From positions 1 to 34,175 of the forward strand of contig CAZQUZ010000010.1 of assembly GCA_964596675.1 (NCBI GenBank): a DNA stretch of 34,175 nucleotides, read 5' to 3'. The first letter of the stretch is position 1. The number at the start of each line of letters is the position of its first letter. A program made the position numbers and the translations under genes. Shown piece after piece: positions 18,729-30,980 of the stretch. Below the pieces are notes generated by a model. That model made no database searches, was not told where the DNA came from, and saw only the letters and a program-made list of their open reading frames with translations. This DNA comes from JAGOMW01 sp964596675 (GTDB lineage Bacteria; Patescibacteriota; Gracilibacteria; BD1-5; UBA2023).

Positions 18729-20672
18729 ATGACAATCAAACGAAATGTTTTATATTTCGCTATCACTGGTATGCTTGCTTCTCTTGTAGGAAGCTATCTG
18801 GTAATGGCACATGGCGGACATGGAGATGAAGAGGCAGAGAACCTCGGGTGAAGTATCTCTGTAGAAACTTCCACAGGAGCAGTATTCACTATGCTGCAAG
18901 TAGTTGATACTAATAATCTCTCAGTACCCACCTATCCAGGTACAGTCCTCTCAGATAATTATGGATCGATATTTCCAGAGCGTCAGGGTATCATATGAGA
19001 ACTCCTTGTTAGTCTCGGTGATACTGTGAAAAAGTGACAGCGTGTTGCTATCATCAACGCTCCGACGAATACCCCAGAAATGGTAAGTATGGTTGCAGGA
19101 CAAAGAGCAGAGATCGCCATCGCACAATGAGAGCTCCAGAGTGCAAAAGAGAAATTGGCATATATTACCAATGTAGTTGCGAGCCCAGAGAGCCCTTTTA
19201 GTCGGGCGTATGATGTCCAGAGAAAAGCACTCGATATACAGTACGAAGTGCAAAAAAAACAACTCGATGCAAAGATCACCAGTCTCCGAGCAAATCTCGA
19301 AGCCAGATGAGTGGTCATCGAGAGTAGTCGGCAATCAAGCAGTGCTACCATCGCAGAAAATACACAAAAACAAGAAACAGCCAAAAAGTATCTTATCGGA
19401 AAAACCAATGAAGCAATATCAGAACTGCTTACTATTTTCTATAGTGGAGATAGAAACAATCTTGGTATCAATACGACTTCATATGTATTTTACTGGGGAT
19501 ATAACTCGAATTGGGGATCTCTCGGCGTGAGTGATCGCCAAAAGATACTCGATATACCAGAGAGATTTCATAAGAATATGCAGACAATACTCCCGACATA
19601 TCCTCTTTCTACCGAAGCATCGACGGCAGATCTCAGTAAAACTCTCGCTACGCTCGAAACACTCATCAATGATGCAAATACCATCTATGCGATTATATGA
19701 CCAGCATCAACTTCAAATTACACCGACAATAAACAAGAACTCCTCTCACTTCTCTCAGGAGATAATGGTATCATTATACTCCAGTCTCGACTCATAGAGG
19801 TAGAAAAATGAACTCTGAGTGCAAATGCAACTGCTTCATGAACACTTTCTCAGGCAAATGCCGATCTTATCGGACTTAGGCAAGAGATGGCACTTCTGGA
19901 ATCAGAACGAGATCTCCTCACGGCTAATAAGAAAAAAGACTATGCAACACTCAGCGGAGAACAATCACTCTCAAGTGTTGACCTCGAAAAACTCAAAATA
20001 GAAGCAAAAGCAGAACTAATCGGATCAGAAAATCGTGTCAAAGCCTTCCAGAATGCTCTATGAGCGATACAGAATACCATGAAAGTAAGTTATGCTGTTG
20101 CTCCTTTTGACGGTGTTATTTCACGAAAAAATGTCAGCATCGGTCAGACCGTCGATGTGACAACTCCACTTTTTGATATAGCAGGAAAGAGTGATGATCT
20201 CGATCTCTTCGTCAGGTTCGAAGTTCCCGTAGCTGAGTATAGCTCCATAAAGAAAGGACAAAATATCCAAGTCAGTCTCCCAGGTTTTGATGCTGATAGC
20301 ACACAAGCAGAGATTACTCGTTACTCATCATCCGTGAACCAAGATACTCAAACTATCTCTGTCGAAGCCTCCATCGATACATCGCACCTTCCTGTCGGTA
20401 CACAAGTTCGTATCGTAAAATCAGGACTCACAGGAACAGGATATATCGAAATCCCAAAGACGAGTATCCACGAAGAGTGAGACGAAGCATATGTATACAA
20501 AGTCCTCACCAATAAGACATTGAAAAAGTGGAAAATCTCCTATGAAATCATCGGAGAAAAATATATCGTTACAGAGTGACTCAAGGGAGATACACAGATA
20601 GTCACAGATGCTTCAAATCCGAAATGGAAAGACGATATGGATGTAAGTGCGATTTTATCCACTAATCCGTAA
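18729..20672 (+). CDS. cusB: RND efflux periplasmic adaptor (CusB-like)
   Basis: Encodes 647 aa, well above the ~400 usual for CusB. An N-terminal membrane segment is followed by HGGHGDEE, a likely metal-binding patch. The lipoyl half-motif PERQGIIGELLVSLGDTVKKGQ (about 78-99, split here: GELLVSLGDTVKKGQ) pairs with the second half VAPFDGVISRKNVSIGQTV (about 457-475). Between them is a very long coiled-coil hairpin with an extra insert (about 235-350). The barrel domains follow (VRFEVPVAEY, VSLPGF). It links the pump to an exit route. It lies 5 nt upstream of the pump gene and after operator candidate C. Confidence 0.85.
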
Positions 20673-20677
20673 TCATC

Positions 20678-23600
20678 ATGCTCAATACTCTTATAAAATT
20701 TGCCCTCAATAGACGACCTCTGGTTCTCTGTCTCTATCTTATTGTTACACTTTTTGGATTCTATAGCCTTGCCCATCTCCCTGTCGATGTCCTCCCAGAT
20801 CTCAATCGTCCTCGTGTCACGGTATTTGCTGAAGCCGAATGAATGAGTTCCGAGGATGTCGAGAAAATCGTCACTCTCCCACTCGAACGAACACTCAGAA
20901 CGATACCATGAGTAGATGCAGTGAGGTCGAGCTCAGCATGATGACTTTCAGTTGTGAATGTAGAATTCGACTGGTGAAGTACAGTGAATATCAATCGTCA
21001 ACGAGTGTATGAGAAAATCCAGTCTGTCACCCTGCCTGATGGAGTACATCTCACTGTTGCACCTGAGTCAGCACTAATGGGAGAAGTCCTCTGGCTCGGA
21101 CTCACTTCGTCTGACTCCAGTGTGAGTCAATCAGATCTCCGTCTCTATGCAGAGACGGAACTCAGACAATCTCTCTCGACGGTATCAGGGATTTCCAATC
21201 TTCTCATCATGGGAGGGTCAGCACCTCAGTATACTATCTCCGTCGATCCAGCAAAACTCGCACAAAAACATATCACCCTCGAAGATCTCACAAGTTCTCT
21301 CGCCGAGATAACCAATCCAGGGGGAGCAGGTATCGCTATCGATAAAAAATCAGAATATCCTATCAAGCTCAATCCGATACAAAATACAGAAGAGAAAATA
21401 GGATCTATCTCTCTCCCAAATTGAAATATCTTGAGTGATATAGCGAGTATAGAAGTCGGGAAGAATAGCCAAAGACGATGAGATGCCCTTATCGATGGAT
21501 GAGAATGAGTTATTATCCGCGTTTCCAAAGTTCCAAATGCCAATACCATAGAACTCACGAATACTCTTCTCGAAAAAGTAGTAGAAATACAGAAAACACT
21601 TCCTAAGGGAATAGAGCTCAAAGATGATATATTTCGTCAAACATGGTTTATCGAGAAGTGATTGACCAATGTCGAAGAAGCACTCAGAGATGCTGCTATT
21701 ATCGTTGCTATTATTGTCGTTCTTTTTCTTATGAATGCTCGTACCGCATTTATTACGATGATTTCTCTTCCGATCACGCTCCTTCTTTCGGCTATTGTAT
21801 TTTATATTTTTGGTATCGGTATCAATATCATGGTTCTTGGGGGGCTCACTATTGCTATCGGTGAACTCGTAGATGATGCAATAGTGGATATGGAAAATAT
21901 ATTCAGGCGACTTCGTCTGAATACCCTTCTTCCGAAAGAAGAACATATTCATCCGCTCAAAGTGATATTCGAAGCCTCAAAAGAAGTACGAGGAAGTGTA
22001 GTATATGCGACTATCCTTCAACTTATAGTATTTGTTCCATTTCTTCTCTTGCCTGGTATCGATGGAAAAATCCTTGCACCAATTGGTATTGCTTATATCA
22101 CTTCGATGATTATGTCACTTTTGGTTGCTGTGACATTTGTTCCTGTGATTTGTAGCTATCTCTTACCTTCATGGATAGAGAAACGGCATGGCAAGATTTC
22201 TGAAGATACATGGTTTACAGAAAAACTCAAACACTGGGCAAAAAAACCAATATTTTGGAGTTTAAAAAATCCACAAAAAGCCCTTCTTTTCGCCCTTCTC
22301 TCTATACCACTGACTATCATAGGATATATGAGTGCTGGACAGGAAGGACTTCCATCATTTAACGAGTCCAGTTATACCATCTCGATCACGACCAAGCCAG
22401 GAAGTTCTCTCGAATACACGCTCGACATCACGAGAAAATTTTCTCTCGAACTCTGAAAAATCCCTTGAGTCGAAAGAGCAGGAGCAATACTCGGGCGTGC
22501 TGATGCTGATGCACATGCCCAATGATCCAATAATGCAGAAATCGAAGTGGCACTTGCACCTGATGTAACCAGTGAAGAAAAAGTAAAAATTTATGATGCA
22601 ATCAATGCCGTCATAGGAGAGTATAAGCAAGTGGCTGTGATGGGCATCGGACAACCTATTACTCATAGAGTAGAGGAGATCATCTCAGGCATCCGAGCCC
22701 CTCTCGTAATCAAGATATTTGGAGAGGATCTTGATACGCTCGAAACACTCGGACGACAAGTAGTCGAAATCGCAGGTACAGTAGAAGGAACACTCAATAT
22801 ATCTCTCGAACCACAGACAAAAATCCCGAGTATCAGCGTCACTCCAAATACTCCTTCTCTTGTTTCACAGAAAGTAAATTATAATGAAGTCAAAGAACTC
22901 CTCGATGTCGGTATCGGTGGACAAGAGGTAGCACGAGTCATAGAAGGGCAAAATTCGTATCCTGTTGTTATGAGATTTCCTACCTCATGGACAAGTACGC
23001 CCGAAGCAATTCGTAGTATTCCATTTTGGGTTTCAGATGAGCGTACACTCTTCGTCGGAAATGTTGCCAGTGTTGAGCTCTCAAAATCTCGAAATATCAT
23101 CAACCATGAAAATTCAGAGAGGAGAATTGTGATATCAGGATATACCAAAGATCGCTCGATAGTCGATGTTGTAGATGACATCCAAGCTGAAGTATCAAAA
23201 CTCACCATTCCTGTTGGGTATAGAGTTTCTTATGAAGGGCTTTACTCTGCACAAAAAGAGTCATCGAGACTTCTTATGTTTATCTCTATTGGTGTCCTTG
23301 TTACACTTTTTGGAATTCTCTATTGGCATTTCTGAAGCATTGTCCTCGTTCTACAGATATTTCTCGGTATTGTCACAGGATGGTTCTGAGGTATTCTCGG
23401 AGTATGGCTTACTGGATGAGTTATATCGACAGCTCATCTGGTTGGTTTTATCGCTCTCATGGGTATCGTCTCACGCAATGGGATTATGCTTATCGATCAC
23501 TATAAACACTTATGTGTAGAGGAAGGTAGACCTTTTGACCGAGAGACGATTATCCAAGGATCTCTCGAACGCATCGTTCCTGTATCTATGACAGCACTTT

Positions 23601-23803
23601 CTGCTATTCTCGGATTGCTTCCTCTTGTTCTCGGAGCAGGAGATGCAGGAAAAGAGATGCTCTCGCCTATAGCAACCGTGATATTTTGGTGACTGTTTGT
23701 CTCGACGCTTATAGAACTCGCTCTTCGCCCATGAATATTTTACCGATATTATTCTGACGGATTTCGAGAAAAAACCGAGAAAAATCAATTCATCGTCGAA
23801 TAA
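20678..23803 (+). CDS. cusA: Heavy-metal RND efflux pump (CusA/CzcA family)
   Basis: Encodes 1041 aa, full RND length; start ATG, stop TAA. It has the typical N-terminus (FALNRRPLVLCLYL, LPVDVLPDLNRPRV), two large external loops, and two six-helix bundles. The proton-relay helix region GGLTIAIGELVDDAIVDMEN fits the heavy-metal subfamily, as do MGIVSRNGIMLIDHY and LGLLPLVLGAG in the second half. It should move Cu(I)/Ag(I) outward using proton flow with the adaptor encoded 5 nt upstream. The exact metal is inferred from CsoR, CopA and oxidase neighbours. No TolC-like outer-membrane channel gene is in the window. Confidence 0.9.
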
Positions 23804-23886
23804 ATTTATTTCTTTATTTCTCTGGATATGAATACATCCTAATACTTCCTATTCCTTATTTTTTATCTTTTTTTACTTTTCCTTTT

Positions 23887-24516
23887 ATGAAAACTCCTAT
23901 TATTTTCGGACTTATTGTCCTCTCGACCCTCGCACTCGCAAGCTGTAGTGATACAACTTCTCCTACCAAGACCCCGACAGCTACAATTCCTGCTTCCCCT
24001 GTAGCCCCTGCGAAAACATCTTCTGATAATTCTATGGCAGGCATGGATCACTCTCAGATGGACATGTGAAATGGTTCTATGGATCATATGTGAGCATCGA
24101 CTGAGGAAGAATTCATCGCTAACATGATCCCACACCATCAAGAAGCGGTCGATACAGCGAGCATTATCGTAGCAAAAACCGAAAATGCAGAACTGAAAAA
24201 AATTGCCGAAAACATCGTCTCAGCACAAAAAACAGAGATTGCTCTTCTCGGATCATGGATGAAATCATGGTATCCAAGTAGCACTATTAAAACGAGCTAT
24301 ATGCCAATGATGCGAGATCTTTCAAAACTTTCAGATCATGACCTCGATGATGCGTTTATGGATGATATGATCAAGCACCATGAGTGAGCGGTACATATGG
24401 CAGAAGAAGTCCTCGAAGTATCTCAGCGACCTGAGATCGTGAAGATGGCGAATGATATTATCCATACACAGAATGCCGAGATCGCAAAATTTAAAGAACT
24501 TCTCGGGAATCATTAG
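23887..24516 (+). CDS. DUF305 lipoprotein
   Basis: Encodes 209 aa; stop TAG. The signal peptide has a lipobox (LALASC, Cys ~19), a Thr/Pro-rich linker and a His/Met patch (MDHSQMDMGNGSMDHM). Two DUF305 repeats follow, with MIPHHQEAV (His83-His84) and MIKHHEGAVHMA (His164-His165). The Gly after the second HHE is a TGA, which by itself shows the code change because this position is a conserved Gly in the family. DUF305 proteins are ferritin-like, extracytoplasmic, and often lie beside copper genes, where metal binding is suspected. Confidence 0.88.
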
Positions 24517-24525
24517 TATGCCTCT

Positions 24526-25230
24526 ATGCGTTCACAAAAACTCGATGCTCTTCGGGGTATCGCTGTTATCAGTATGATAGCATTTCATGCTCACTACATT
24601 CTCCTGTACTTATTTGGATATACTGGTATAGATTTTCCCAATTTATTCTGGTATATTCTCGGGAGAGTTGCTGTTATTATTTTCATTTTTGTTGCAGGGA
24701 TTTCATTTTGATTATTTGTAATGAACAAAGATATGAAGATGATCCGTAGGCATTCTCTCAAAAGAACATGTATACTTTCAATCATAGCTTTTATGATCAC
24801 GATTATTACATACATATGGTTTTATGAACAGCGTATTTCCTTTGGTATTATCCATTTTTTTGCGATAGTTTCCGTTGTTTCTCTTGGTTTTATGAAATTT
24901 TGAAGGTGGAATACTATTATTGGAATAGGTATCATTACTTTGCAATTTCTCATCGATATTATTCCTGTAGATACAAATATATTTTTCCCGATATGACTCG
25001 TGAATAGAGATTTCTTCTCGGCTGACTACTACCCACTCATCCCATGGCTTGGATATTTTCTGATATGATATGGTATTGTTTCCTTTTTTGATAATAAACA
25101 GATGGATCATCTCTTATTCAGAAGATATTCTTGACTATTGGAACTCCCTGCATATTTGTGAAGATATGCTCTTGTTATATACATAGCACATACGCCTCTG
25201 ATATATATGTTATACAAGATACTTTTATAA
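24526..25230 (+). CDS. DUF1624 (HGSNAT-like) membrane protein
   Basis: Encodes 234 aa; stop TAA. The N-terminal QKLDALRGIAVISMIAFH is the signature of the DUF1624 / heparan-alpha-glucosaminide acetyltransferase-like family. Six or seven hydrophobic helices follow, and the end has RYALVIYIAHTPLIY. Family members are membrane acyltransferases, but the substrate here is unknown. It starts 9 nt after the DUF305 gene, so it belongs to the same transcript; its link to copper is not obvious. Confidence 0.8.
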
Positions 25231-25269
25231 GCTATGAACATACTTTTTTCTTTAAGTTTTAATTTTCTT

Positions 25270-25297
25270 TTGCCTTTTTCTTTCATATTTATATAAT
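25270..25297 (+). promoter_or_regulatory. Promoter of the second copper operon
   Basis: TTGCCT (25270-25275) and a perfect TATAAT (25292-25297) with a 16-nt spacer. The palindromic operator begins 2 nt after the -10 box, so a bound repressor would block transcription. Confidence 0.6.
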
Positions 25298-25298
25298 A

Positions 25299-25324
25299 TA
25301 AACCATACCATATGGTATGGTTTA
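25299..25324. promoter_or_regulatory. CsoR operator candidate B, 26-bp perfect palindrome
   Basis: The 13-nt left arm (25299-25311, core AACCATACCAT) is an exact reverse complement of 25312-25324. It lies at the expected transcription start, 16 nt before the second csoR, and shares AACCATACC-TATGGT with site A. Autoregulation by CsoR is the natural reading. Confidence 0.7.
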
Positions 25325-25340
25325 TTGAAAATTACTTATT

Positions 25341-25613
25341 ATGATCCACTCAAAAGATAAAATACAACTCAATATCAAGAAGGCACTTGGTACCCTCACG
25401 AAGGTTCAACAAATGATCGATGACGATGTCTACTGTGCTGATGTAGCTCACCAGATCAATGCTGCCATGGGACTTCTTCAGAGTGCCAATCGAGAACTCC
25501 TCAAGAACCATCTCTCTTGTTGTGGAACAAAAGCTCTTTCTAGTGAATGAAAGGAAAAAGAGGATTTTATCGAAGAATTGGTTCGGACTTGGGATGTCGC
25601 AACAAGAAAATAA
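25341..25613 (+). CDS. csoR: CsoR-type copper-sensing repressor (copy 2)
   Basis: Encodes 90 aa; one TGA, stop TAA. It is nearly identical to the protein at 17948, with the same Cys32, His57, Cys61 ligands and the same C-terminus (EDFIEELVRTWDVATRK). Differences sit mainly near the N-terminus and at single sites (Ala for Ser, Thr for Ala). It is the first gene after the promoter and palindrome of block two. Because the two repressors are so alike, they may bind each other's operators or form mixed tetramers. Confidence 0.9.
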
Positions 25614-25661
25614 CCAAGATTTCTGAAAAACATCGAACTTCTTCATACTACTATCACCCAA

Positions 25662-26066
25662 ATGAAATACCTTCTCTCTCTCATCCTCACGCTCCTCATG
25701 ACCCTTCCCAATTGTGGAATGGTTTTTGCAGGATATGTGGATGTATCTATGAGTCATCACCAGTGAGAGATGTTATCTATGGATACACATGAAGATAATC
25801 ATCCTATAATAGAAGCAACAGGAAATACTCATTGAACACTTGATTGTTGTCCAGATACTTCCGAGAGTTCAATGGAGAAAAATAGCAATACACCTCTGTC
25901 ACTGAAAGATGTTCTCATGGTTGTTTCTCTTGAGCGATATCCTCTAGGAGATACTCTAAAAGGAAATATTAACATAACAATCAATGCTCTCTATCGATCC
26001 AACGCTCCACCAGACCCAGGGGAATATATATCTCTCATAGGTTCATCTATCAAAAAATTAAACTAA
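25662..26066 (+). CDS. Small secreted His/Cys protein, unknown
   Basis: Encodes 134 aa; stop TAA. A signal peptide (about 1-24, ending VFAG) leads to MSHHQGEMLSMDTHEDNH and THGTLDCCPD, that is His, Met and a Cys pair, all possible copper ligands. The C-terminal half has no recognised fold. It begins 48 nt after csoR copy 2, mirroring the gene after csoR copy 1. A role as an extracytoplasmic copper binder is inferred from composition and place only. Confidence 0.65.
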
Positions 26067-26151
26067 TAATTACCCTCTTCTAAGAAATGGAGACATATTT
26101 TGTGTGTACTTTTTCTTTTTAGGTATTTTTATTTATTTAATTATTTGATGT

Positions 26152-27480
26152 ATGGTTACGAAAAAACTATTTCAAATTACGGGAATGCATTGTAAGTCCT
26201 GTGAGATTATGGTACGAGATGCGATAGAAGAAATCGATGGATGTCGAGTTGAGAATATCTCAAGTAAAACTGGAAAACTCTCTATTGTGTGCTCCAAAGA
26301 TATCTCTGAGGAAAGTATACAAGATGCAATCCACCAAGCAGGATATACTCTCCATAATGAGTGAAGTCACTGAATTACAAAAAACATTGCGTGGGGTCGT
26401 ACTATATCCTGGCTTCTTCTTGCTGGAGTGCTTCTCTATCTCCTCTTCCGGATGGATATCTCTCGACTCCTCCCATCATACGAAAAACTCTGATTCACCG
26501 TTGCCTTTTTTGTTGGGCTCGTTGCATCTATATCAACATGTCTTGCTGTAACAGGATGAATCGTTGTAGGATATACAGAGTCGATTGTCGACAAAACAAA
26601 TGGATGGAAAACACAACTTCGCTTCCATATGGGGCGAATCATTACCTTCATCATCTGAGGTTTTGTTCTCGGAATGATTGGGAAAGGCTTCTCGGGTTCA
26701 ATATATTTCAACGGTTTTCTGAGTATATTCGTTGGATTCGTACTTGCGTATCTCGGAGTCCAGCTCCTCGGACTCGTTCCGAATATCTCTCGATGGGGAT
26801 TCCACCTTCCTATGAGACTTTCGAAAAATATCACAAAACTCAAAAATCCAAAGTATGCACCATGGGTTGGGGCACTCACATTCCTTCTTCCATGTGGTTT
26901 TACACAGGGTATGATGCTCTTTGCAATCGAATCAGGGAATCCATGGCAGGGCGCACTCGTAATGGGGGCATTTGCCCTCGGAACCTTCCCGGTACTCTAC
27001 ACGCTCGGGCTTGGAACCGAGTATATAAAAGACAAACTCAAGGTCATGACCCCGTTCATTGCATCACTCCTTCTAGTATTCGGGGTATTCACGGCGACGA
27101 ATGGATGGAATATTATCCAGGCTTCGAATCTCCATTCTCCAGCGAGTCAAATCGGGGTCAGAGATACTAGTTCAACTGGAGATACCGAAACTCCTGTGAA
27201 TAGAAGTATAGTAACAGAAGAGGAATCATGGAGTCATGATGGCTATGGTTTTGCTCCAAAAACACTCACGCTTGCAAAGTGAAAAAACTATCATATTACT
27301 GTCACACCAACTTCTGATGGACTTGGGTGTTTTTATTCAGTAATTCTCCCAGGTGGACGAGAACAGTATATCAAAAAATGAGAGGTATTCACCTTCTCTA
27401 TTGATGGTACAAAACCTCAAAAGATTCGCCTCGTGTGCGGATCGATGGGCATGGGACAGGGTCAGATCGTGATTCAGTAG
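26152..27480 (+). CDS. HMA domain - SafE-like membrane - cupredoxin-like fusion
   Basis: Encodes 442 aa; stop TAG. Residues 1-70 form an HMA metal-binding domain with GMHCKSC (Cys14, Cys17). Then comes a six-helix CcdA/SafE-like membrane unit with one Cys in each half (ISTCLAV, Cys130; LPCGFTQG, Cys248), a pair that in relatives does thiol transfer or transport. From about 360 there is a small beta domain outside the membrane (GYGFAPKTLTL, GLGCFYSV, LVCGSMGMGQGQIVI), cupredoxin-like, with Cys and Met as possible ligands. The chain could pass Cu(I) from the cytosol to an outer binding site. It is part of the operon under site B. Confidence 0.82.
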
Positions 27481-27502
27481 TTTACTCTCTTACACAAAAA
27501 TT

Positions 27503-28639
27503 ATGAAAAAATCTATACTATATTCCAGTATCGGTGTGCTTGCTTTTGCTTGACTCCTCTGGAGTGTTGTCACATGGCAATGAGGAAATGTATACCTCTC
27601 ATTCGAAAATACTATACAAAAACCAATAGAGAGTGATGAAAAAATCTATACTGCCAATGAGTGAGATAGCTCTGTGAGTGTCGTCGATGCAAAAACAGAG
27701 AAACTTATGAAGAATATTAGTCTCTCTCGACAATTCTATGGCAAATTCCTCACCTATACAGCACACAATGTACAGGTTGGACCCAAGGGAACAATTATTG
27801 CAGTGACAGCGAATATCATGGAAGACGAAGATTCTCACGGAGAAGAAGGTATCAATAATGATGAACTTATCCTAATTGATCCAGCAACAGATACTATTAT
27901 TGAGCGTATTCCTCTTGGTATTGGTATGCACCTTGCACATGTAGTGATTGATATGAATGATACTCTTGCATACGTTGCCTCCCAAGAACATAGTATCGTA
28001 TTCGTAGTAGATATACAGAATGGTAGTATCCTCAAAAAGGTGGATCTCCCAGAAGGCTCACTACCGCATGGAATCCGTCTCACACCAGATGGGAAAAATC
28101 TCCTTATTGCCATGATTGGAGAGAAAGCAATTGGTATCATGAATACTGAAACCTCTGCTCTCGAACTCGTTCGGACTTCCGATAAGGTTGTTCAGGTAGC
28201 AGTGACACCAGATGGAAGATATGTATTCGGATCTCTCTACGGAACGAAGAGTATTGCTCGATATGATCTCAGTACAAAAAAGCTTGATACCGTCCGTCTT
28301 CCAGATGGAGCAAAGTGACCAATCCAGCTCTATCCAACTCCTGATAGTCAGTCTCTCTATGTTGCAGATCAGGGATTTTATTTCGACGAACCAACGAGCA
28401 ATCAGATATACGAGATCGATATTACTTCTCTACAGGTCGTGAAGAGTTATACTGGATGACAAGCTCCTCATGGAGTTGTTGTGAGTCATGATGGAAAGAA
28501 AGTCTATGTCACCAATCTTCTCTCAGATACGATATCAGTAATAGATACAACTACAGATACCATTACTAATACTATTGCTGTTGGGGAAAAAACAAATGGC
28601 ATCAGTATCTGGAAAAAATGAATCTGATGAACACCATAA
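27503..28639 (+). CDS. YVTN-type beta-propeller, membrane-anchored
   Basis: Encodes 378 aa; stop TAA. An N-terminal hydrophobic anchor (about 5-21) is followed by repeated blades with the YVTN pattern (KIYTANEGDSSVSVVDAKT, LYVADQGFY, KVYVTNLLSDTISVIDTTT). Such propellers are extracellular scaffolds. Nearby in other genomes they can accompany oxidases, but no catalytic residues are evident. It lies 22 nt after the HMA-SafE gene and 60 nt before copA, so it is co-expressed with the copper genes and may dock the oxidase or the secreted proteins. Confidence 0.8.
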
Positions 28640-28699
28640 GGATTTTGAGAAATTTCGTACTTTATCATTCTCCAGCCTTAACAATTAACCATTATTATC

Positions 28700-30961
28700 A
28701 TGCAGAAAAATTATGCAATCAAAGGTATGAGTTGTGCGAGTTGTGCACACCATATCGAAAAAACACTCTCGAAAACTCCTGGAATAGAATCTTGTGAAGT
28801 AAATTTTGCCACTGAAACCGCAAAAGTAGTTTTTGATGCAGAGAAGGTGCAACTTGCTACCATGCAAGCCAAAGTCCAACCTCTCGGATATGAGCTCGTA
28901 GATCCTGAGGTGAGCCATATGGATCACGCAACAATGTCTCCAGAAGACCATAGTGCCCATCTCGGAATCCATGAATCTAAATGAGAAAAATTCTTGGAAA
29001 TACAAAATATGAGAAAGAATATTCATATTGTGCTTCCTTTTATCTTCATCAGTTTCATCTTCATGATATGGGACATTGGTGGAATAAAAGGATTTATTTC
29101 ACCAATGGAAGAATGGGTATCTGGATTTTTTCACCATCTGTTCCCGGTAATGGCAACATACACCCTCTTCGTCATCGGGAGACACTATATCGTCGCACTC
29201 TGGAGATTCCTCAGAACAGGTGTTGCCAATATGGAGACACTCATCGGACTCGGAACACTCACAGGATTTATCTATAGTTTTGTTGTGACAGCATTTGAGT
29301 GACCGCTCGGGCCATATATCGATACAAGTATGCACTACTATGATGTGGTGATTGTGGTAATCGGATTCATCTATTATGGGAAATATCTTGAGACCAAGTC
29401 CAAGCTCCAGACAGGCGAAGCAATCGAGAAGCTCCTCTCGCTCCAAGCAAAAACAGCACTCGTCGAACGTGATGGTCAGGAGATTGAGATCCCAATCGAA
29501 CAAGTTCGACATGAAGATATCATCCTCGTAAAACCAGGATCCAAGATACCTGTCGATGGACTCATCATAAGTGGCTCAAGTAGTATCGACGAATCAATGA
29601 TTACAGGTGAATCGCTCCCGGTCGATAAGTGAGAAGGTGAGAAGGTAATCGGAGGAACGATGAATAAGCAAGGATTTCTCAAAATCCGTGCCACTTCACT
29701 CGGAGCTGACAGTATGCTCGCTCATATCATCACTATGGTACAAGATGCCCAAGGTTCGAAGGCCCCCATACAGAAGCTTGCTGATCAGATATCATCTGTA
29801 TTTGTCCCAATTGTCCTTGCTCTTGCTATTGCAAGTCTCCTTGTATGGATTCTCGTAGGGAATATGGTGGCAGGTATTATCGCCTTTGTCAGTATCCTCA
29901 TCATCGCCTGTCCATGTGCGCTCGGACTTGCTACTCCAACAGCGATCATCGTCGGTGTTGGGAAAGGGGCCGAGAAAGGAATCCTTATCAAAAATGCAGA
30001 GAGCCTCCAGAAACTCTCAACAGTTACAACGGTTGTCTTCGATAAAACAGGAACTATTACTAAAGGAAAACCAGAACTTGTAGATTATATTGGAGACAAT
30101 CGATCTTCCAATCTTCAGATTCTTGCAAGTCTCGAGAAACAATCAGAACATCCACTTGCTACTGCGATTGTCGAAAAGTCCCATGAAGAAAATATACATC
30201 TTCTGCCTGTGGCCGACTTCATGATGCGAGAAGGAAAGTGAGTAGAGGGCGTCATCAATGATGAAAAGTGGTTCGCTGGAAATATCACCCTGATGCAAGA
30301 AGAGTGAATACAGATAGATACAAAGAAAATACTGACACTCACGAAGGAAGGGAAAACACCGATTTTTCTTGCGAAAAAATGAGCTCCTATATCTGAAGTT
30401 TCTGTTTTTGGTATTGCAGATACTATCAAAGATAATGCAAAAGACATAGTATCTGGACTCAGGAGTCTCGGCATCAAGACGGTGATGCTCACTGGAGATA
30501 ACCAACAAACAGCTGAATATATTGCTTCGCTCGTTGGTATTGATGATGTACGAGCACAGGTACTCCCTCATGAGAAGGAAGCAGTGATCCGTACATTTCA
30601 GGCATCTGGAGAAAAAGTAGCAATGTGTGGTGATGGGGTCAATGATGCTCCTGCACTCGCCCGTGCTGATGTCGGTATCGCGATGGGAACTGGTACGGAT
30701 GTTGCGATCGAGACGGCAGATATCACGCTCCTTGCCGGAGATATCAGCAAGATACTTATCGCAATCAGGCTCTCGAAGCGAACTATGCGAACGATCAAAC
30801 AGAATCTCTTCTGGGCATTTATCTATAATATTGTCGGTATCCCTCTTGCAGCAGGACTCTTTTATCCATTCCTCCTCAACCCTATCTTCGCTGGACTCGC
30901 GATGGCAGCAAGTAGTGTGAGCGTTGTGACTAATAGCCTCAGACTTAAAGCATTCAAATAA
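28700..30961 (+). CDS. copA: Copper-exporting P1B-type ATPase
   Basis: Encodes 753 aa; stop TAA. One N-terminal HMA domain (GMSCASC, Cys12 and Cys15) is followed by a His/Met linker (MDHATMSPEDHSAH). The ATPase has TGES at 302-305, the membrane CPC at 404-406 that marks Cu(I) transporters, DKTGT at 448-452 with the phosphorylated Asp448, the SEHPLA motif (His484-Pro485) and GDGVNDAP at 644-651. All key residues are intact. It pumps Cu(I) out of the cytosol using ATP. It lies 60 nt after the propeller gene and 19 nt before the oxidase. Confidence 0.95.
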
Positions 30962-30980
30962 TTCTTAACTTTATATTTTT

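Noticed and set aside
26361..27170. Plus-strand frame of 269 codons in another phase
   Set aside because: It lies inside the HMA-SafE-cupredoxin gene in a different frame; its product is Arg/Cys/Trp-rich with no domain.
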